DNA of 64,000 bases from Microvirga terricola (GCF_011777495.1 NZ_JAATJS010000006.1:62001-126000); one strand, 5' to 3'. Positions 27,403-36,842 are shown, numbered from the stretch's first letter. Notes: generated from the letters alone by a model not told the origin. Numbers and translations: made by a program.

Positions 27403-27416
27403 TTGAGCAGGATCAA
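27403..27416 (+). promoter_or_regulatory. FNR/FixK-type box upstream of hemA
   Basis: TTGAG-CAGG-ATCAA fits the TTGAT-N4-ATCAA consensus with one mismatch in the left arm. It lies about 60 bp before the hemA start, which suits activation from about -41. Control of hemA by FnrL/FixK proteins is known in alphaproteobacteria. Confidence 0.6.
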
Positions 27417-27475
27417 TGTCCTCTGGTCCCCGCCGCCCTAAATCCCGGGCATTGGGTCGCCGCATCGGTGAGATG

Positions 27476-28702
27476 ATGGAATATCAAGACTTTTTCACGT
27501 CAGCCCTCGACCGCCTCCGGGAAGAGCGCCGTTATCGCGTCTTCGCGGACATCGAGCGTCTGGCAGGCCATTTCCCGGATGCGATCTGGCACAGCCCTGA
27601 GGGTCAGCTCCCCATCACCGTCTGGTGCTCCAACGATTATCTCGGCATGGGCCAGAACCGCGACGTGACCCGCGCCATGGTGGAAACCGCCTGGCGGCTC
27701 GGCACGGGCGCAGGCGGCACCCGCAACATCTCCGGCAACAGCCACCCCATGGTGGAATTGGAAGCCGAACTCGCCGACCTCCACGGCAAGGAGGCGGGCC
27801 TCGTCTTCACCTCGGGCTATGTGTCGAATCAGACTGGCATTTCCACGCTCGCGAAGCTCATTCCGAATTGCCTGATTCTCTCGGACGCCCTGAACCACAA
27901 TTCGATGATCGAGGGCGTTCGCCAATCCGGCTGCGACAAGGCCATTTTCCGCCACAACGACCTGGCGCACCTGGAAGAACTGCTTCAGGCCGCCGGAGAC
28001 CGGCCCAAGCTCATCGTGTTCGAGAGCGTCTATTCCATGGACGGAGACGTCTCGCCCATCCACGCGATCTGTGATCTGGCCGAGCGCTATAACGCCATGA
28101 CCTATCTCGACGAGGTCCACGCGGTCGGCATGTACGGCCCGCGCGGCGGCGGCATCGCCGAGCGCGACGGGGCCATGCATCGGGTCGACGTGATCGAGGG
28201 CACCCTCGGCAAGGCCTTCGGCGTCATGGGCGGCTATCTCACCGGCTCCAAGGCCGTGATGGACGCGGTACGCAGCTTCGCGCCCGGCTTTATCTTCACC
28301 ACCGCCTTGCCCCCGGCCATCGCCGCCGCCGCCACGGCCTCGATTCGCCACCTGAAGGCGTCCGACGTCGAGCGGCAGAAGCAGCAGCGCCAGGTCGCCC
28401 GGACCAAGGCCGTCCTGGCGAGTGCAGGCCTACCTCTGCTCGAGACGGCGACCCACATCATCCCGGTCATGGTCGGCAACGCCGAGGCCTGCAAGGCGGC
28501 TTGCGACCGGCTTCTCGACAAACACGGCATCTACATCCAGCCGATCAACTATCCCACGGTTCCCAAGGGAACGGAGCGCCTGCGGGTCACCGCCGGGCCA
28601 TTCCATACGGATGCCCATATCGACGCGCTCGCCGCCGCCCTCGTCGAGGTCTGGACCGCTCTCGGGCTGCCCCTCCGGCCAAAAGCGCAGGCGGCCGAAT
28701 AA
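27476..28702 (+). CDS. hemA: 5-aminolevulinate synthase
   Basis: 408-aa PLP enzyme condensing glycine with succinyl-CoA to 5-aminolevulinate, the C4 entry to haem. The alpha-oxoamine synthase signatures are clear: [59 protein letters not shown], and the PLP-lysine segment [16 protein letters not shown] (Lys of TLGKAFG). The start MEYQDFF at 27476 matches other HemA proteins; frames upstream to 27416 were rejected. An FNR-type box precedes it. Confidence 0.97.
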   Translation: MEYQDFFTSALDRLREERRYRVFADIERLAGHFPDAIWHSPEGQLPITVWCSNDYLGMGQNRDVTRAMVETAWRLGTGAGGTRNISGNSHPMVELEAELADLHGKEAGLVFTSGYVSNQTGISTLAKLIPNCLILSDALNHNSMIEGVRQSGCDKAIFRHNDLAHLEELLQAAGDRPKLIVFESVYSMDGDVSPIHAICDLAERYNAMTYLDEVHAVGMYGPRGGGIAERDGAMHRVDVIEGTLGKAFGVMGGYLTGSKAVMDAVRSFAPGFIFTTALPPAIAAAATASIRHLKASDVERQKQQRQVARTKAVLASAGLPLLETATHIIPVMVGNAEACKAACDRLLDKHGIYIQPINYPTVPKGTERLRVTAGPFHTDAHIDALAAALVEVWTALGLPLRPKAQAAE

Positions 28703-28767
28703 AGATCGATTTCAAACCTTGCGTCGAGGTCCGCCCTGTGGCAGTAAGCGGCCCTCTTCGTTGGCGC

Positions 28768-28842
<75 letters not shown>

Positions 28843-28921
28843 TCATTTCCCTTGAGAAACCAAGATCTTGTTGTAGAACAAGGCTTTGAGGCCGCCCCAC
28901 TCGTACACATGGGCGGTACAC

Positions 28922-30499
28922 ATGGTTCTCAGGATGGCTTCTCCAATCCCCGACAAGACGAGCGGCATCTTTTATTTCCGCGTCCGCGTTCCAACTGATT
29001 TGCTCGCTCGAATCAAAGGCCAAACCGTCACTCTCCCAGTTGGCGAGGATTTGGTTTCAGTAACGGCCTCTGATGTGGTGAAATTGTCACTGCGCACCCG
29101 CGATCCGCGCAAGGCCAAAACATACTTCGTCGCCGCAAACGCGGCTCTCTCGGCTTATTGGGAGTCGATTCGGAAAGGGCCACGGAAGCTTTACCACAAG
29201 GAAGCCGTTGCGCTCTCTGGCGAAGTCTATCGCGCGTTTACCTCTGCCTTTGAGGACGAGCCGGGATCATACGAGCGTTGGGCCACCGTGCTCGATGACA
29301 ATGAGGCGGCAAGAACCGGCAGTTACGGGAGAACCGCGCTGATGATCGGCGAAGTTGGGAAGGTCGACTACGCCATGGAGCGTCGTTTTGGGCCGATTGC
29401 GGACGCCGTGTTACGTGCAAAGGGCTTGGTCATTGACGATAAGAGCCGCCACCGCGTCATGGTGCAGGTCGGCGAGGCGCTGGATCAGGCCGCGCATCAA
29501 CTCAAGAACTATGCGGATGGCGACTATACCGCTGATCCAAAAGCTGACCGGTTCGGTGAGTTCCAGACAGAGAAACAGAGGCGAATCGCTGCCCTAACCA
29601 TTTCCGGTCTGTTCGATGCGTGGGAGAAAGAGGCGACGCATCTTCATCGAGCGAAGGCTACAATTAACCGTTATCGCTCGGTCTTCACGAATCTGCGTGT
29701 TTTCCTCAAGCATGATGACGCCACGAAGATTACGGCTGAGGACCTTGTCCGCTTCAAGGATGCGAGGCTGGCTGAGGGAATCTCAGGCAAGACCATCAAA
29801 GACGGCGACCTGGCGGCTCTCAAATCCGTTCTCGGTTGGGCCGCAGAGAATAAGCGTCTTCCCTCCAACCCTGCGGCTGAACTCACTGTGCGAGTGGCGA
29901 AACGAAAACTTGAGCGTGAGCGAGGATTCAATGACCAAGAGGCCAAGCATATTCTCAAGGCCGCCCTCGCCTACAGCAAGACGCCGAAGGAGAGCGCAGG
30001 TCTCGCGGTAGCCAAGAAGTGGGTTCCTTGGCTTTGCGCGTTCACAGGGTCCAGAGTCTCAGAAGTGACTGCTCTGAGGAAGGAGAGCTTTCGATCCGAG
30101 GGTGACGTTTCTGTAGTCCGTATCTTCGGAACGAAGACGGGTTCCTACCGCGATGTACCGCTCCATCCGCAGCTTGAAGCTGTCGGACTGTTGAACTTCG
30201 TTCGGCAAGCTTCATCCGGCCCCTTGTTTTACAGCGAGAAGGATCAAAAGGGGCGCGGCCCGGAATCTCAATCTGGGAAACTTGCGAAGTGGGTACGCTC
30301 ACTCGGCATTGATGATCCGCGTGTCCAGCCCAATCACGGTTGGAGGCACAGGTTCACCACCGTTTCTCGCGCGGTCTCCATGGACCACGAGAAGCGTGAG
30401 TACATTGTCGGTCATCGTCTTCCCGGCCTCGGGAGCGTCTATGGCGATATGGCCGGGCTTTCGGCGGAGATAGGGAAGCTGCCGTGGTATGAAGTTTGA
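28922..30499 (+). CDS. int: Tyrosine-type recombinase/integrase
   Basis: 525-aa integrase immediately downstream of its target tRNA. The N-terminus (ASPIPDKTSGIFYFRVRVP) is the arm-binding/DUF6538-like region, then a long core-binding domain with a SAM-like segment around residues 215-310. The catalytic domain has Arg in FTGSRVSEVTALR (about R378), HGWR (H472, R475), His in VGHRLPG (about H498) and the nucleophile in SVYGDM (about Y507), so all key residues are present. The start MVLRMASP at 28922 is favoured; ATG 28934 is possible. It should catalyse recombination between the two 29-bp att copies. Confidence 0.93.
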   Translation: MVLRMASPIPDKTSGIFYFRVRVPTDLLARIKGQTVTLPVGEDLVSVTASDVVKLSLRTRDPRKAKTYFVAANAALSAYWESIRKGPRKLYHKEAVALSGEVYRAFTSAFEDEPGSYERWATVLDDNEAARTGSYGRTALMIGEVGKVDYAMERRFGPIADAVLRAKGLVIDDKSRHRVMVQVGEALDQAAHQLKNYADGDYTADPKADRFGEFQTEKQRRIAALTISGLFDAWEKEATHLHRAKATINRYRSVFTNLRVFLKHDDATKITAEDLVRFKDARLAEGISGKTIKDGDLAALKSVLGWAAENKRLPSNPAAELTVRVAKRKLERERGFNDQEAKHILKAALAYSKTPKESAGLAVAKKWVPWLCAFTGSRVSEVTALRKESFRSEGDVSVVRIFGTKTGSYRDVPLHPQLEAVGLLNFVRQASSGPLFYSEKDQKGRGPESQSGKLAKWVRSLGIDDPRVQPNHGWRHRFTTVSRAVSMDHEKREYIVGHRLPGLGSVYGDMAGLSAEIGKLPWYEV

Positions 30500-30502
30500 A
30501 AT

Positions 30503-30635
30503 GTAAACCGTCACAAATGCAACCGGGACAACGGATTTGAGGACGAAGTAAACCTAAAGGTAAAACAAACAGGTTTACTTCGCCCTCATCAACGTCGGCA
30601 AACCGTTGCCCGACAAGGGTTTCGCCTAGGTTTAC
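30503..30635. repeat. Repeats of GTAAACC / GGTTTAC between int and helicase
   Basis: Four copies: GTAAACC at 30503-30509, GTAAACCT at 30548-30555, AGGTTTAC at 30571-30578 and AGGTTTAC at 30628-30635. The middle two lie in a 17-bp inverted repeat (30539-30555 and 30571-30587, one mismatch) with a 15-bp AT-rich loop. The genes on both sides end here, so a two-way terminator is possible but no T-tract follows. Iterons or integrase arm sites are the other options. Confidence 0.6.
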
Positions 30636-30652
30636 TCAGGCCGCCAAGTGGC

Positions 30653-31846
30653 TCAAAAATCGGGCGGCTCCTCGAAGGCTTGAAAGGCTTCATCCGGCTC
30701 ATCTCGCCAACTCCCTCCCTCTGGGATAGGCGCAAACGTTTTGCCAATTTTCCGAAACTGCTTGCCCTTCGTTAGCCATTGGTTCACCTGTCGGTCAGTC
30801 CAAAGCCCGATCCTGATACCCTTCTCAATATCCTTGCCGATCATGGTCTTGGACAGACCATAGCAGTCCGACATTTCCTTCTGTGTCACGAACTCCCCGT
30901 TCGCCATACGCTCTTTCATGTCGTCGAGCCTGCTCAGACTTCCGGCTTCGTATTCCCATTCCTGCCGTGACTGCTCGCCTTCCTCATCGCTGCTGACGAG
31001 TTTCGCCACAACGTCGCGCACCCGCTTCTTCGGTCCACCGGCTCGCACCTTGTCCCATGTCACACGAAACTGGGCTTCACCGTGCTCAGCCTCTTCTTTC
31101 ATCCGCTCAAGTTTGATGATGGTCTCGAACGTCGCGGCAAGCTTCGATGAACCACGGAAGTCACCACTTTTTCCCGCGTGATGGACGAGGATCGTCGCCA
31201 CGCCTTGAACCTTCAAGTTGAGCAGAAACTGTTGAATGGCGTTGAAACTCGCCGCGCTGTTCTCATCCTCCACTTCACCAAGCGTCGAAAAGTTATCGAG
31301 GATCACAAGATCAAGCCTCCGCTCCGCGACCTGTCTGACGACGAACTTCATCCCGTCCTCGTCAGTGATGAGCGGAAACGGCGTACCGGGGTCTTGGTGC
31401 TGGCGAGCGAGAAACGACAGGTTTTTACCGGCTTGAGTTTTGTCGATGCCGGGAACAGCTTCGATGAGTGCTCTTGCTCTTTCCTGAATGTCTCCAATGT
31501 GCATTTCGCCATCGACATAAAGAACACGCCAAGGCTCTCCCGTTTCACGCTGGTCTGATTTCCAGCCTAGGAACTCTCCACCTCCCGCAACCGCAATGGC
31601 GAGCGACAGCGCAAACAGCGACTTACCCACGCCAGTGTCGGCATAGATCATGCAGCTTTCTTGCTCGCGCAACCACGGAAACAGAAGGTGTTGCCGCTCC
31701 GGAAACGAGCTTGAAAGAAGCAAGTCGAGCGTCGGCACTTTCAGCCTGTGCTCATTCCTCCGGCTCTTCCAAACCGCGATGGGATGACTGCTTTGGACCG
31801 CTCCATTTTCCTCAGGCTCAACATGCTTCACGGCAACCGCGCTCAT
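30653..31846 (-). CDS. RepA-like AAA ATPase/replicative helicase
   Basis: 397-aa RecA-fold ATPase of the AAA_25/RepA type. Walker A is MIYADTGVGKSLFALSLA (about residues 65-82), DGEMHIGDIQERA is the next conserved strand, and Walker B is LVILDNFSTLGE with a downstream ILVHHAGKSGDFRGSS sensor-like motif. This order is that of hexameric plasmid RepA helicases. The C-terminus has a winged-helix-like segment (EMSDCYGLSKTMIGKDI). It probably unwinds DNA for element replication. It overlaps the preceding zinc-motif gene by ATGA. Confidence 0.85.
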   Translation of the reverse strand: MSAVAVKHVEPEENGAVQSSHPIAVWKSRRNEHRLKVPTLDLLLSSSFPERQHLLFPWLREQESCMIYADTGVGKSLFALSLAIAVAGGGEFLGWKSDQRETGEPWRVLYVDGEMHIGDIQERARALIEAVPGIDKTQAGKNLSFLARQHQDPGTPFPLITDEDGMKFVVRQVAERRLDLVILDNFSTLGEVEDENSAASFNAIQQFLLNLKVQGVATILVHHAGKSGDFRGSSKLAATFETIIKLERMKEEAEHGEAQFRVTWDKVRAGGPKKRVRDVVAKLVSSDEEGEQSRQEWEYEAGSLSRLDDMKERMANGEFVTQKEMSDCYGLSKTMIGKDIEKGIRIGLWTDRQVNQWLTKGKQFRKIGKTFAPIPEGGSWRDEPDEAFQAFEEPPDF

Positions 31847-32511
31847 TGCATATCCCCCAAGGCTTGACGGTAGTTTTTCAGCGCCTCTTGCCTCCGCTCA
31901 TGGTCGCGCCGCTCCAACTTGGCAAAGTGCAAGCCAGCGACGCCCAACGCCTCGGCAAGCCATTGGCTGATGACTGCTACTGTCCTTGGCGCAAGGTCAC
32001 GATAAACGCGCTTCGCCTTGCCGGTCTTGCAATCCGTCCAAGCATCGGAGTTAAGAGGCGTCAGTCCGCGAACGCGCCGCACCATCTGCGTCCGAAAGGC
32101 ACTCTCGTTCTTGAAGCGACGCGGCTCTTGGTCCTGCATCACATAGATCGCCAACACCGTCTCAATGAGGTCCGCAACTTTCACGCCCTTGTTGAGCTTG
32201 AGGACCTCCCTCGCCGCCTCACGGCGAAACCGCACCATCGGCGTCCCCGCCTTGAAAGCCTGAATGATTGCCTCAGCGCGAGAGACAAGAGCCTTCCATT
32301 GCGCTTCAAACTGGCTTCGCAGAACTGTCCCTTGGTTCTTCGCAAAGCGAGCCACGACCAAAGCCCGATAGAGCTTCAAGTCTGCCTTGGTGATCGCCCG
32401 TTGCCCGATGGCTCCATGTCGACGGAGTTGAGCCTTGTGCGACGAGCAATAGACGCCGAAGCGAGAAGCAGCGCGGGAGCCGCATCCCGGCGCTCGACAA
32501 ATGTAATTCAT
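31843..32511 (-). CDS. Zinc-motif protein of unknown function, coupled to the helicase
   Basis: 222 residues. The N-terminus MNYICRAPGCGSRAASRFG then YCSSHKAQLRRHG gives C5-x4-C10-x11-C22-x2-H25, a small zinc-binding motif seen at the N-terminus of some phage HNH proteins; no HNH nuclease residues follow. The rest is basic and helical (RREAAREVLKLNKG, RMVRRVRG-like stretch, LERRDHERRQEALKNYRQAL). It is translated just ahead of the RepA-like helicase and overlaps it, so an initiator or helicase-loader role is a fair inference. I do not recognise the family. Confidence 0.6.
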   Translation of the reverse strand: MNYICRAPGCGSRAASRFGVYCSSHKAQLRRHGAIGQRAITKADLKLYRALVVARFAKNQGTVLRSQFEAQWKALVSRAEAIIQAFKAGTPMVRFRREAAREVLKLNKGVKVADLIETVLAIYVMQDQEPRRFKNESAFRTQMVRRVRGLTPLNSDAWTDCKTGKAKRVYRDLAPRTVAVISQWLAEALGVAGLHFAKLERRDHERRQEALKNYRQALGDMQ

Positions 32512-32657
32512 TCTCAGTTTTCCGTATCCACGCCCGAACAGACAGAACAGGCGCGAACGCGGATTGCCACGACAAGTAAAATTGAGTCAATATACAATTT
32601 TCAACTTAGCTTCCATGCGATTTGTAAGCCAAGCTCCAATTCAATTGCTAAGACATA

Positions 32658-33212
32658 CTAAGATTTCAACGATGACAACACTCGATATACACTTGCAACA
32701 CCTATATTCAACTCCTTGGCTACAGCCTCGCGGGTCATGCCCTTATCAACGAAACGTACAATCTCGTCAGCCATAGCCCTAGCCGTAGGCTTACGACCCT
32801 TATATTTGCCCTCACCCTTCGCCTTAGCGATGCCTTCACGTTGCCGCTCAAGCATTAGCTCACGCTCAAACTGAGCAATTGAGCCGAGCATATTCAGCAT
32901 CAACTTGCCGGTCGGCGTTTCCGTATCGAGGTTGAGGTTGAGGACCCGTAGGGATGCGCCTTTGGTTTCAAGCTGCTTGGTGATGCTGACGAGATCGGCA
33001 ACAGAACGCGCAAGCCGGTCGAGCTTTGTTACAACCAGAGTGTCGCCGTCTCGTGCATAGTCGATAGCCTCAGCCAGTGCCTTGCGGGGCCCTGTGGCGC
33101 TTGTCTGCTCTTGATAGAGCCGTTCAACGCCAGCGGCCTTTAGATCACGCTCCTGAGCCTCTAATCCGGCCTTCTGGTCCGTGGTGCTTGTCCTGGCATA
33201 TCCGATAATCAT
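32658..33212 (-). CDS. Serine recombinase (resolvase/invertase family)
   Basis: 184 residues with complete resolvase architecture: MIIGYARTSTTDQ with the catalytic Ser at about position 9, RDGDTLVVTKLDRLARS (R and DR motifs), LNMLGSIAQFERELMLERQREG (E helix) and a C-terminal helix-turn-helix (MTREAVAKELNIGVASVYRVL). Resolvases act on res sites next to their own gene, and a cluster of TGATAGG motifs lies directly upstream. It may resolve element dimers, or it may be a separate past insertion. Confidence 0.92.
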   Translation of the reverse strand: MIIGYARTSTTDQKAGLEAQERDLKAAGVERLYQEQTSATGPRKALAEAIDYARDGDTLVVTKLDRLARSVADLVSITKQLETKGASLRVLNLNLDTETPTGKLMLNMLGSIAQFERELMLERQREGIAKAKGEGKYKGRKPTARAMADEIVRFVDKGMTREAVAKELNIGVASVYRVLSSLKS

Positions 33213-33223
33213 CCGCGCCTCGC

Positions 33224-33320
33224 CCTATCAATATCGTCATAGACATTGAGATATGATCCTATCAAAATAGGAAAGTCAACGCATGTGATAGGTTGTAGGC
33301 AGGATTGAACGACCTATCAC
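33224..33320. promoter_or_regulatory. TGATAGG motif cluster: candidate res site/operator of the resolvase
   Basis: CCTATCA at 33224-33230 and 33258-33264, TGATAGG at 33286-33292 and CCTATCA at 33313-33319. The last two belong to a perfect 9-bp inverted repeat GTGATAGGT/ACCTATCAC (33285-33293 and 33312-33320). A further short palindrome CCTAT-CAAA-ATAGG lies at 33258-33271. The sites start 12 bp before the resolvase ATG and are spaced 27-34 bp, close to the subsite spacing of resolvase res sites. Confidence 0.6.
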
Positions 33321-33725
33321 TAGGCCAAGGTCATCTAATAGACAGAAGCCTCTTAGTGCTTGAAGCAAAATGCTGGATTAGCAATCAAAATGGTGAAGCT
33401 TCAAAGCCCATCGTTCCGTTCCGCCTAGACTCCCGAAACTCCGATCAGCTGCCGCAGAAATTTAAAGCCGAGGATCTCCCCCACGGGGGGAAAACTCTAC
33501 AAGCCGAGCATCGGTTAGGGATTAGAAATTTTTCTGACAAATCTGAAAAGGGCTCATCCACTCATTGAGGACGGAGCGGACTCACATCCTGGCAGCGGTG
33601 ACGCTTTACTCCCGGCTCGGGTGCACGCTACTCTGGCAAACAATCCTAAGGTTGATCACCGGAATTTACCCTTCCATGAGATGCTGCGGGTCGAGAAACT
33701 CGGCCCTTTCCCGCTATGTGCAAAG
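33321..33725. other. Leader region of the SIR2 gene
   Basis: About 400 bp without a supported gene. It must hold the promoter of the SIR2 cargo gene. An 87-codon open frame at 33305 lacks a ribosome site and any family resemblance. The reading frame of the SIR2 gene stays open back to a GTG at 33621, but that stretch looks non-coding. Confidence 0.4.
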
Positions 33726-36700
33726 ATGAAGCTAATAATGAGAACGATAGAAGAAGCTCTAAATGAAACTTTGTTTCCTGGAAATAGGGCTGCCTTTTCG
33801 GGTCTGAAAGCAAAATGCGCTAGCGGTAACATCATCTGCCTAGTTGGGGCGGGAGCCAGTGCTCCGCTCTACCCAACGTGGACCGCTGCGCTGAGCGAGC
33901 TTCTCACAAAAGCTCAGGTCGAAGGTCGCATGTCGGACCCGACAGAGGCTGCGGAACTTCGGGCCCAAGTCCCAACCCAGCCGCTCGATGTTGCAAGCAT
34001 GCTGGAAGACTACTTCGGTAAGCCTGTTTTCCGAGCTCGCCTTGCAGATATGTTTCGCGGGCATGACCAAGAATGCACAGCCAGTCACGAACTAATTGTT
34101 CGGCTCAATGCGAAGGGTATCGTGACGACTAACTACGACAATGGGCTCGATGTCGCGTTCAGCAAGTACACAGCGAGACCGCCCGTGACTATGCGTGCGC
34201 ATGAAAAGTCCGAATTGACACGTTGGGTTCAAAACCGAGCGTTCGGTGAAGGCCGCTTGCCGATCTTCCATCTGCATGGAACTCCATCCAATCCAGATCA
34301 GATGATTTTCACGCTTGAGGACTACGACCGCTTTTATTCCGAGAAGGACACACAAACCCTCGTTGAGCAGTTGTGGCGATCAGAGAGCCTCGTGGCTATC
34401 GGGTTCGGGTTTGCCGATCCGTTTTTGACTCGAGTTGCGGAGCACACACTGCTTAGGCTTCCAACGGACACTCGCCATTTTGCTATCATCGGACATACCG
34501 GAAAAGAGCCAATTTCCAATCTTGCCCGGAAGCAATTCGCTAGAAAATACAGGCTTGACCCGATCTTCTATGAAGTTCGTGATAGCGAGCGCGGGGAGAA
34601 TACTGATCATTCGGATCTTCAAATCATCCTGGAGGCACTAACGAACGTAGGCCGTGGCGGGTCTCTGGAAAGCGCAGAAACGAAAGGCACGGATGGTTCG
34701 GGTGCTTCAGTCATAACGGTGCAATCTGGCTCAACGTCTGTCAGCGCCTCTGCTCAGAATGTTCGGCGTGAGTTCGAGCAGCACCTACACTTCGCCCCGT
34801 CGGGGAGACTACTGTATGTTGAGCCCAGACTGGTTAAACCCGAACACGCTGCATCCGACACTGGAGCGGCAGAGTACGCGCCGGTCAGTATCGCTGATGT
34901 GCTTAAGTCTGATGCTTCCTACCTGATCTCAGCCAGACCAGAGTATGGTCTAAGCACGCTCTGCCGGCGCCTTTATAAAGATCTACTTCTTATGTCGGCT
35001 GAGGCCCATCTTAGGGACGCAGAGAGCCTTCCAAACTATAAGAAAAAGCTTCAAGAGGAATTCTCAGGCTCAAAAGGGAACGAGCCTCCCAAAGCTGTAC
35101 TAATCTTAGATAATTTCGATCAAGAAAGGCATGAGAGACTACTAAAAGAGTTAGTTGGACTGAACTATTTCAGGCGCTTTATTCTTTGCTCGCAATCGCA
35201 AGGAGGGCGCAGTGGGGCAGGAGCTTCTGCCGACGCCCTCCCAATGAAGGCAGATGTTCTTATTCTTGAGCATCTTGACCGTACCGACATACGGAGTTTG
35301 GCTTCGGCGCTATACAATACCTCCGACCAAGATCTCGTCTCCACTGTGGTGGACAAAGTCTACAGTGACCTCTTAGATCTCTGCATACCCCTGACCCCCG
35401 GCAATGTGGTGATGTATCTCACTATTCTGCACCGTGAGGGTCATGAGGGAGATTTCCATCCCTTAAGCCGTGTCCAGATTATCGAGCGGTACATTCAGCA
35501 GCTGTTGAGGAGGCCAAGCGACGCCTACGCGGAATCTTTCAACACCAAGAACAAGTTGGACGTCGTCTCTGCATTCGTCTACGATCTGCACCTAAATTAT
35601 AAGACGTACTTCAGCGACGCTGACTGGACGAGCTTCTGCCAAAAGTACAAGAATAAAGCACTAATGGGATTTGACGATAAGTCCCTTTTGTTAGACCTTG
35701 TCCAATCTAGAGTTGTCACCAAGATCGGCGCACATTACTATTTTAAATACAGGCTATTCTACAGCTATTTCTTAGGTTACTATGTTGCGAACAGGCCGAC
35801 AGTCCTCGCTGATTTTATCAAACAGGAGGCCTATCTCTCAGCAGAGAGCCTAGTCGAGGTGATTTCTGGAATCGGCGCTGATAATACGGCACTCGTCACT
35901 GATTTAGTAACTAAACTCGACAGCTGCATCTCGGAGTTCAACAGCACTTACGGCTCAGAGAATGTAGACCCGTTTGAAGAGCTTGTGTGGCCAGTACATA
36001 CAAAGGAGGAGGAGGAGCTCTGGCAACCGCTCGCTGCAAGGATAGAGGCGGGGCCTGCAAGCCAAGCCGAACTAGATCAGGTAAAAAGATCGCTCTTGGC
36101 AGAGAAGAGAACACACGACCAGACAGTGGTCCTCCGTAAATTTGATGAAATGGAACGGAGGTTAGTTGCCTATTGCAGCGAACTTAGAGAAGCACTGAAA
36201 AATAGCGATACTATTGATGGCAGCCTCAAAAAGCACGCTGTTGAGTCTCTGCTAGATTCAATGTTCGTGGTCTATCGTGTAGGAATAATGTACGCTCCTC
36301 TCATTGCAAAGTACCGTACGTACATCTGGAACGGCATAGTATTTCATAATACGATTGAGTATAGCCCTGAAGATAGAGATGATCAAGAAAAGAGAACTTT
36401 TATTGTTTTGATGTCGCTGGCTCATTCCTTCGCTGAGGGCTTTGCCAATACTACCGGGACCCGCAAGCTAAGCGAGGTGTTCAGGGTAATCGGGGTAGAA
36501 AATAAAGTTTCTGCTTATAAGCAGTATGTCAATTTTACTTGTTTGCTAAGATCAAAACCTCGTAATTGGAACGAATCCGTTGAACATATCCTAACGAATA
36601 CACCGAGAACATCGTATTATCTCCGTAAAATGCTTGGAACCACATTCCGGCAATTCCATAGTGAGGTGAATACAGGACAGGACCGAGAACGGTTGAAGAG

Positions 36701-36842
36701 AATTGTCGCTTTCATCCGTGCTAAAAGGGACCTCAAGAAAGACAATCCTGGTGCTAAGCTCGTCAAAAATGTGCTTGGACAGCTAGAAGATCAGAAAGCC
36801 TTCGAGCCCAATAAGGACAAGCCGAGCGGGTCGGCGGACTAG
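33726..36842 (+). CDS. SIR2-domain / degenerate P-loop NTPase (STAND-like) protein, candidate anti-phage effector
   Basis: 1038 residues from the ATG at 33726 (ATG 33738 and upstream starts are possible). Residues about 30-300 are a SIR2-like NADase fold: IICLVGAGASAPLYPTW (Gly-rich NAD loop, about 36-52), GIVTTNYDNGLD (TN-D motif, N about 136), PIFHLHGTPSNPDQ (catalytic-type His, about 182-184) and LVAIGFGFADPFL (about 223-235). A Ser/Gly/Thr linker follows. Residues about 395-560 look like a P-loop NTPase: ISARPEYGLSTLCRRL stands where Walker A should be but lacks the GK[ST] lysine, and AVLILDNFDQE is a good Walker B. The remaining 470 residues are mainly helical, with no membrane segment. 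The layout recalls SIR2-STAND defence proteins (Avs5, DSR-like), which deplete NAD on phage sensing. Sole cargo gene, beside attR, lower GC than neighbours. Confidence 0.8.
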   Translation: MKLIMRTIEEALNETLFPGNRAAFSGLKAKCASGNIICLVGAGASAPLYPTWTAALSELLTKAQVEGRMSDPTEAAELRAQVPTQPLDVASMLEDYFGKPVFRARLADMFRGHDQECTASHELIVRLNAKGIVTTNYDNGLDVAFSKYTARPPVTMRAHEKSELTRWVQNRAFGEGRLPIFHLHGTPSNPDQMIFTLEDYDRFYSEKDTQTLVEQLWRSESLVAIGFGFADPFLTRVAEHTLLRLPTDTRHFAIIGHTGKEPISNLARKQFARKYRLDPIFYEVRDSERGENTDHSDLQIILEALTNVGRGGSLESAETKGTDGSGASVITVQSGSTSVSASAQNVRREFEQHLHFAPSGRLLYVEPRLVKPEHAASDTGAAEYAPVSIADVLKSDASYLISARPEYGLSTLCRRLYKDLLLMSAEAHLRDAESLPNYKKKLQEEFSGSKGNEPPKAVLILDNFDQERHERLLKELVGLNYFRRFILCSQSQGGRSGAGASADALPMKADVLILEHLDRTDIRSLASALYNTSDQDLVSTVVDKVYSDLLDLCIPLTPGNVVMYLTILHREGHEGDFHPLSRVQIIERYIQQLLRRPSDAYAESFNTKNKLDVVSAFVYDLHLNYKTYFSDADWTSFCQKYKNKALMGFDDKSLLLDLVQSRVVTKIGAHYYFKYRLFYSYFLGYYVANRPTVLADFIKQEAYLSAESLVEVISGIGADNTALVTDLVTKLDSCISEFNSTYGSENVDPFEELVWPVHTKEEEELWQPLAARIEAGPASQAELDQVKRSLLAEKRTHDQTVVLRKFDEMERRLVAYCSELREALKNSDTIDGSLKKHAVESLLDSMFVVYRVGIMYAPLIAKYRTYIWNGIVFHNTIEYSPEDRDDQEKRTFIVLMSLAHSFAEGFANTTGTRKLSEVFRVIGVENKVSAYKQYVNFTCLLRSKPRNWNESVEHILTNTPRTSYYLRKMLGTTFRQFHSEVNTGQDRERLKRIVAFIRAKRDLKKDNPGAKLVKNVLGQLEDQKAFEPNKDKPSGSAD

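Noticed and set aside
33305-33568. 87-codon plus-strand ORF between resolvase and SIR2 gene
   Set aside because: No ribosome site, no family resemblance, and it overlaps the TGATAGG motif cluster.
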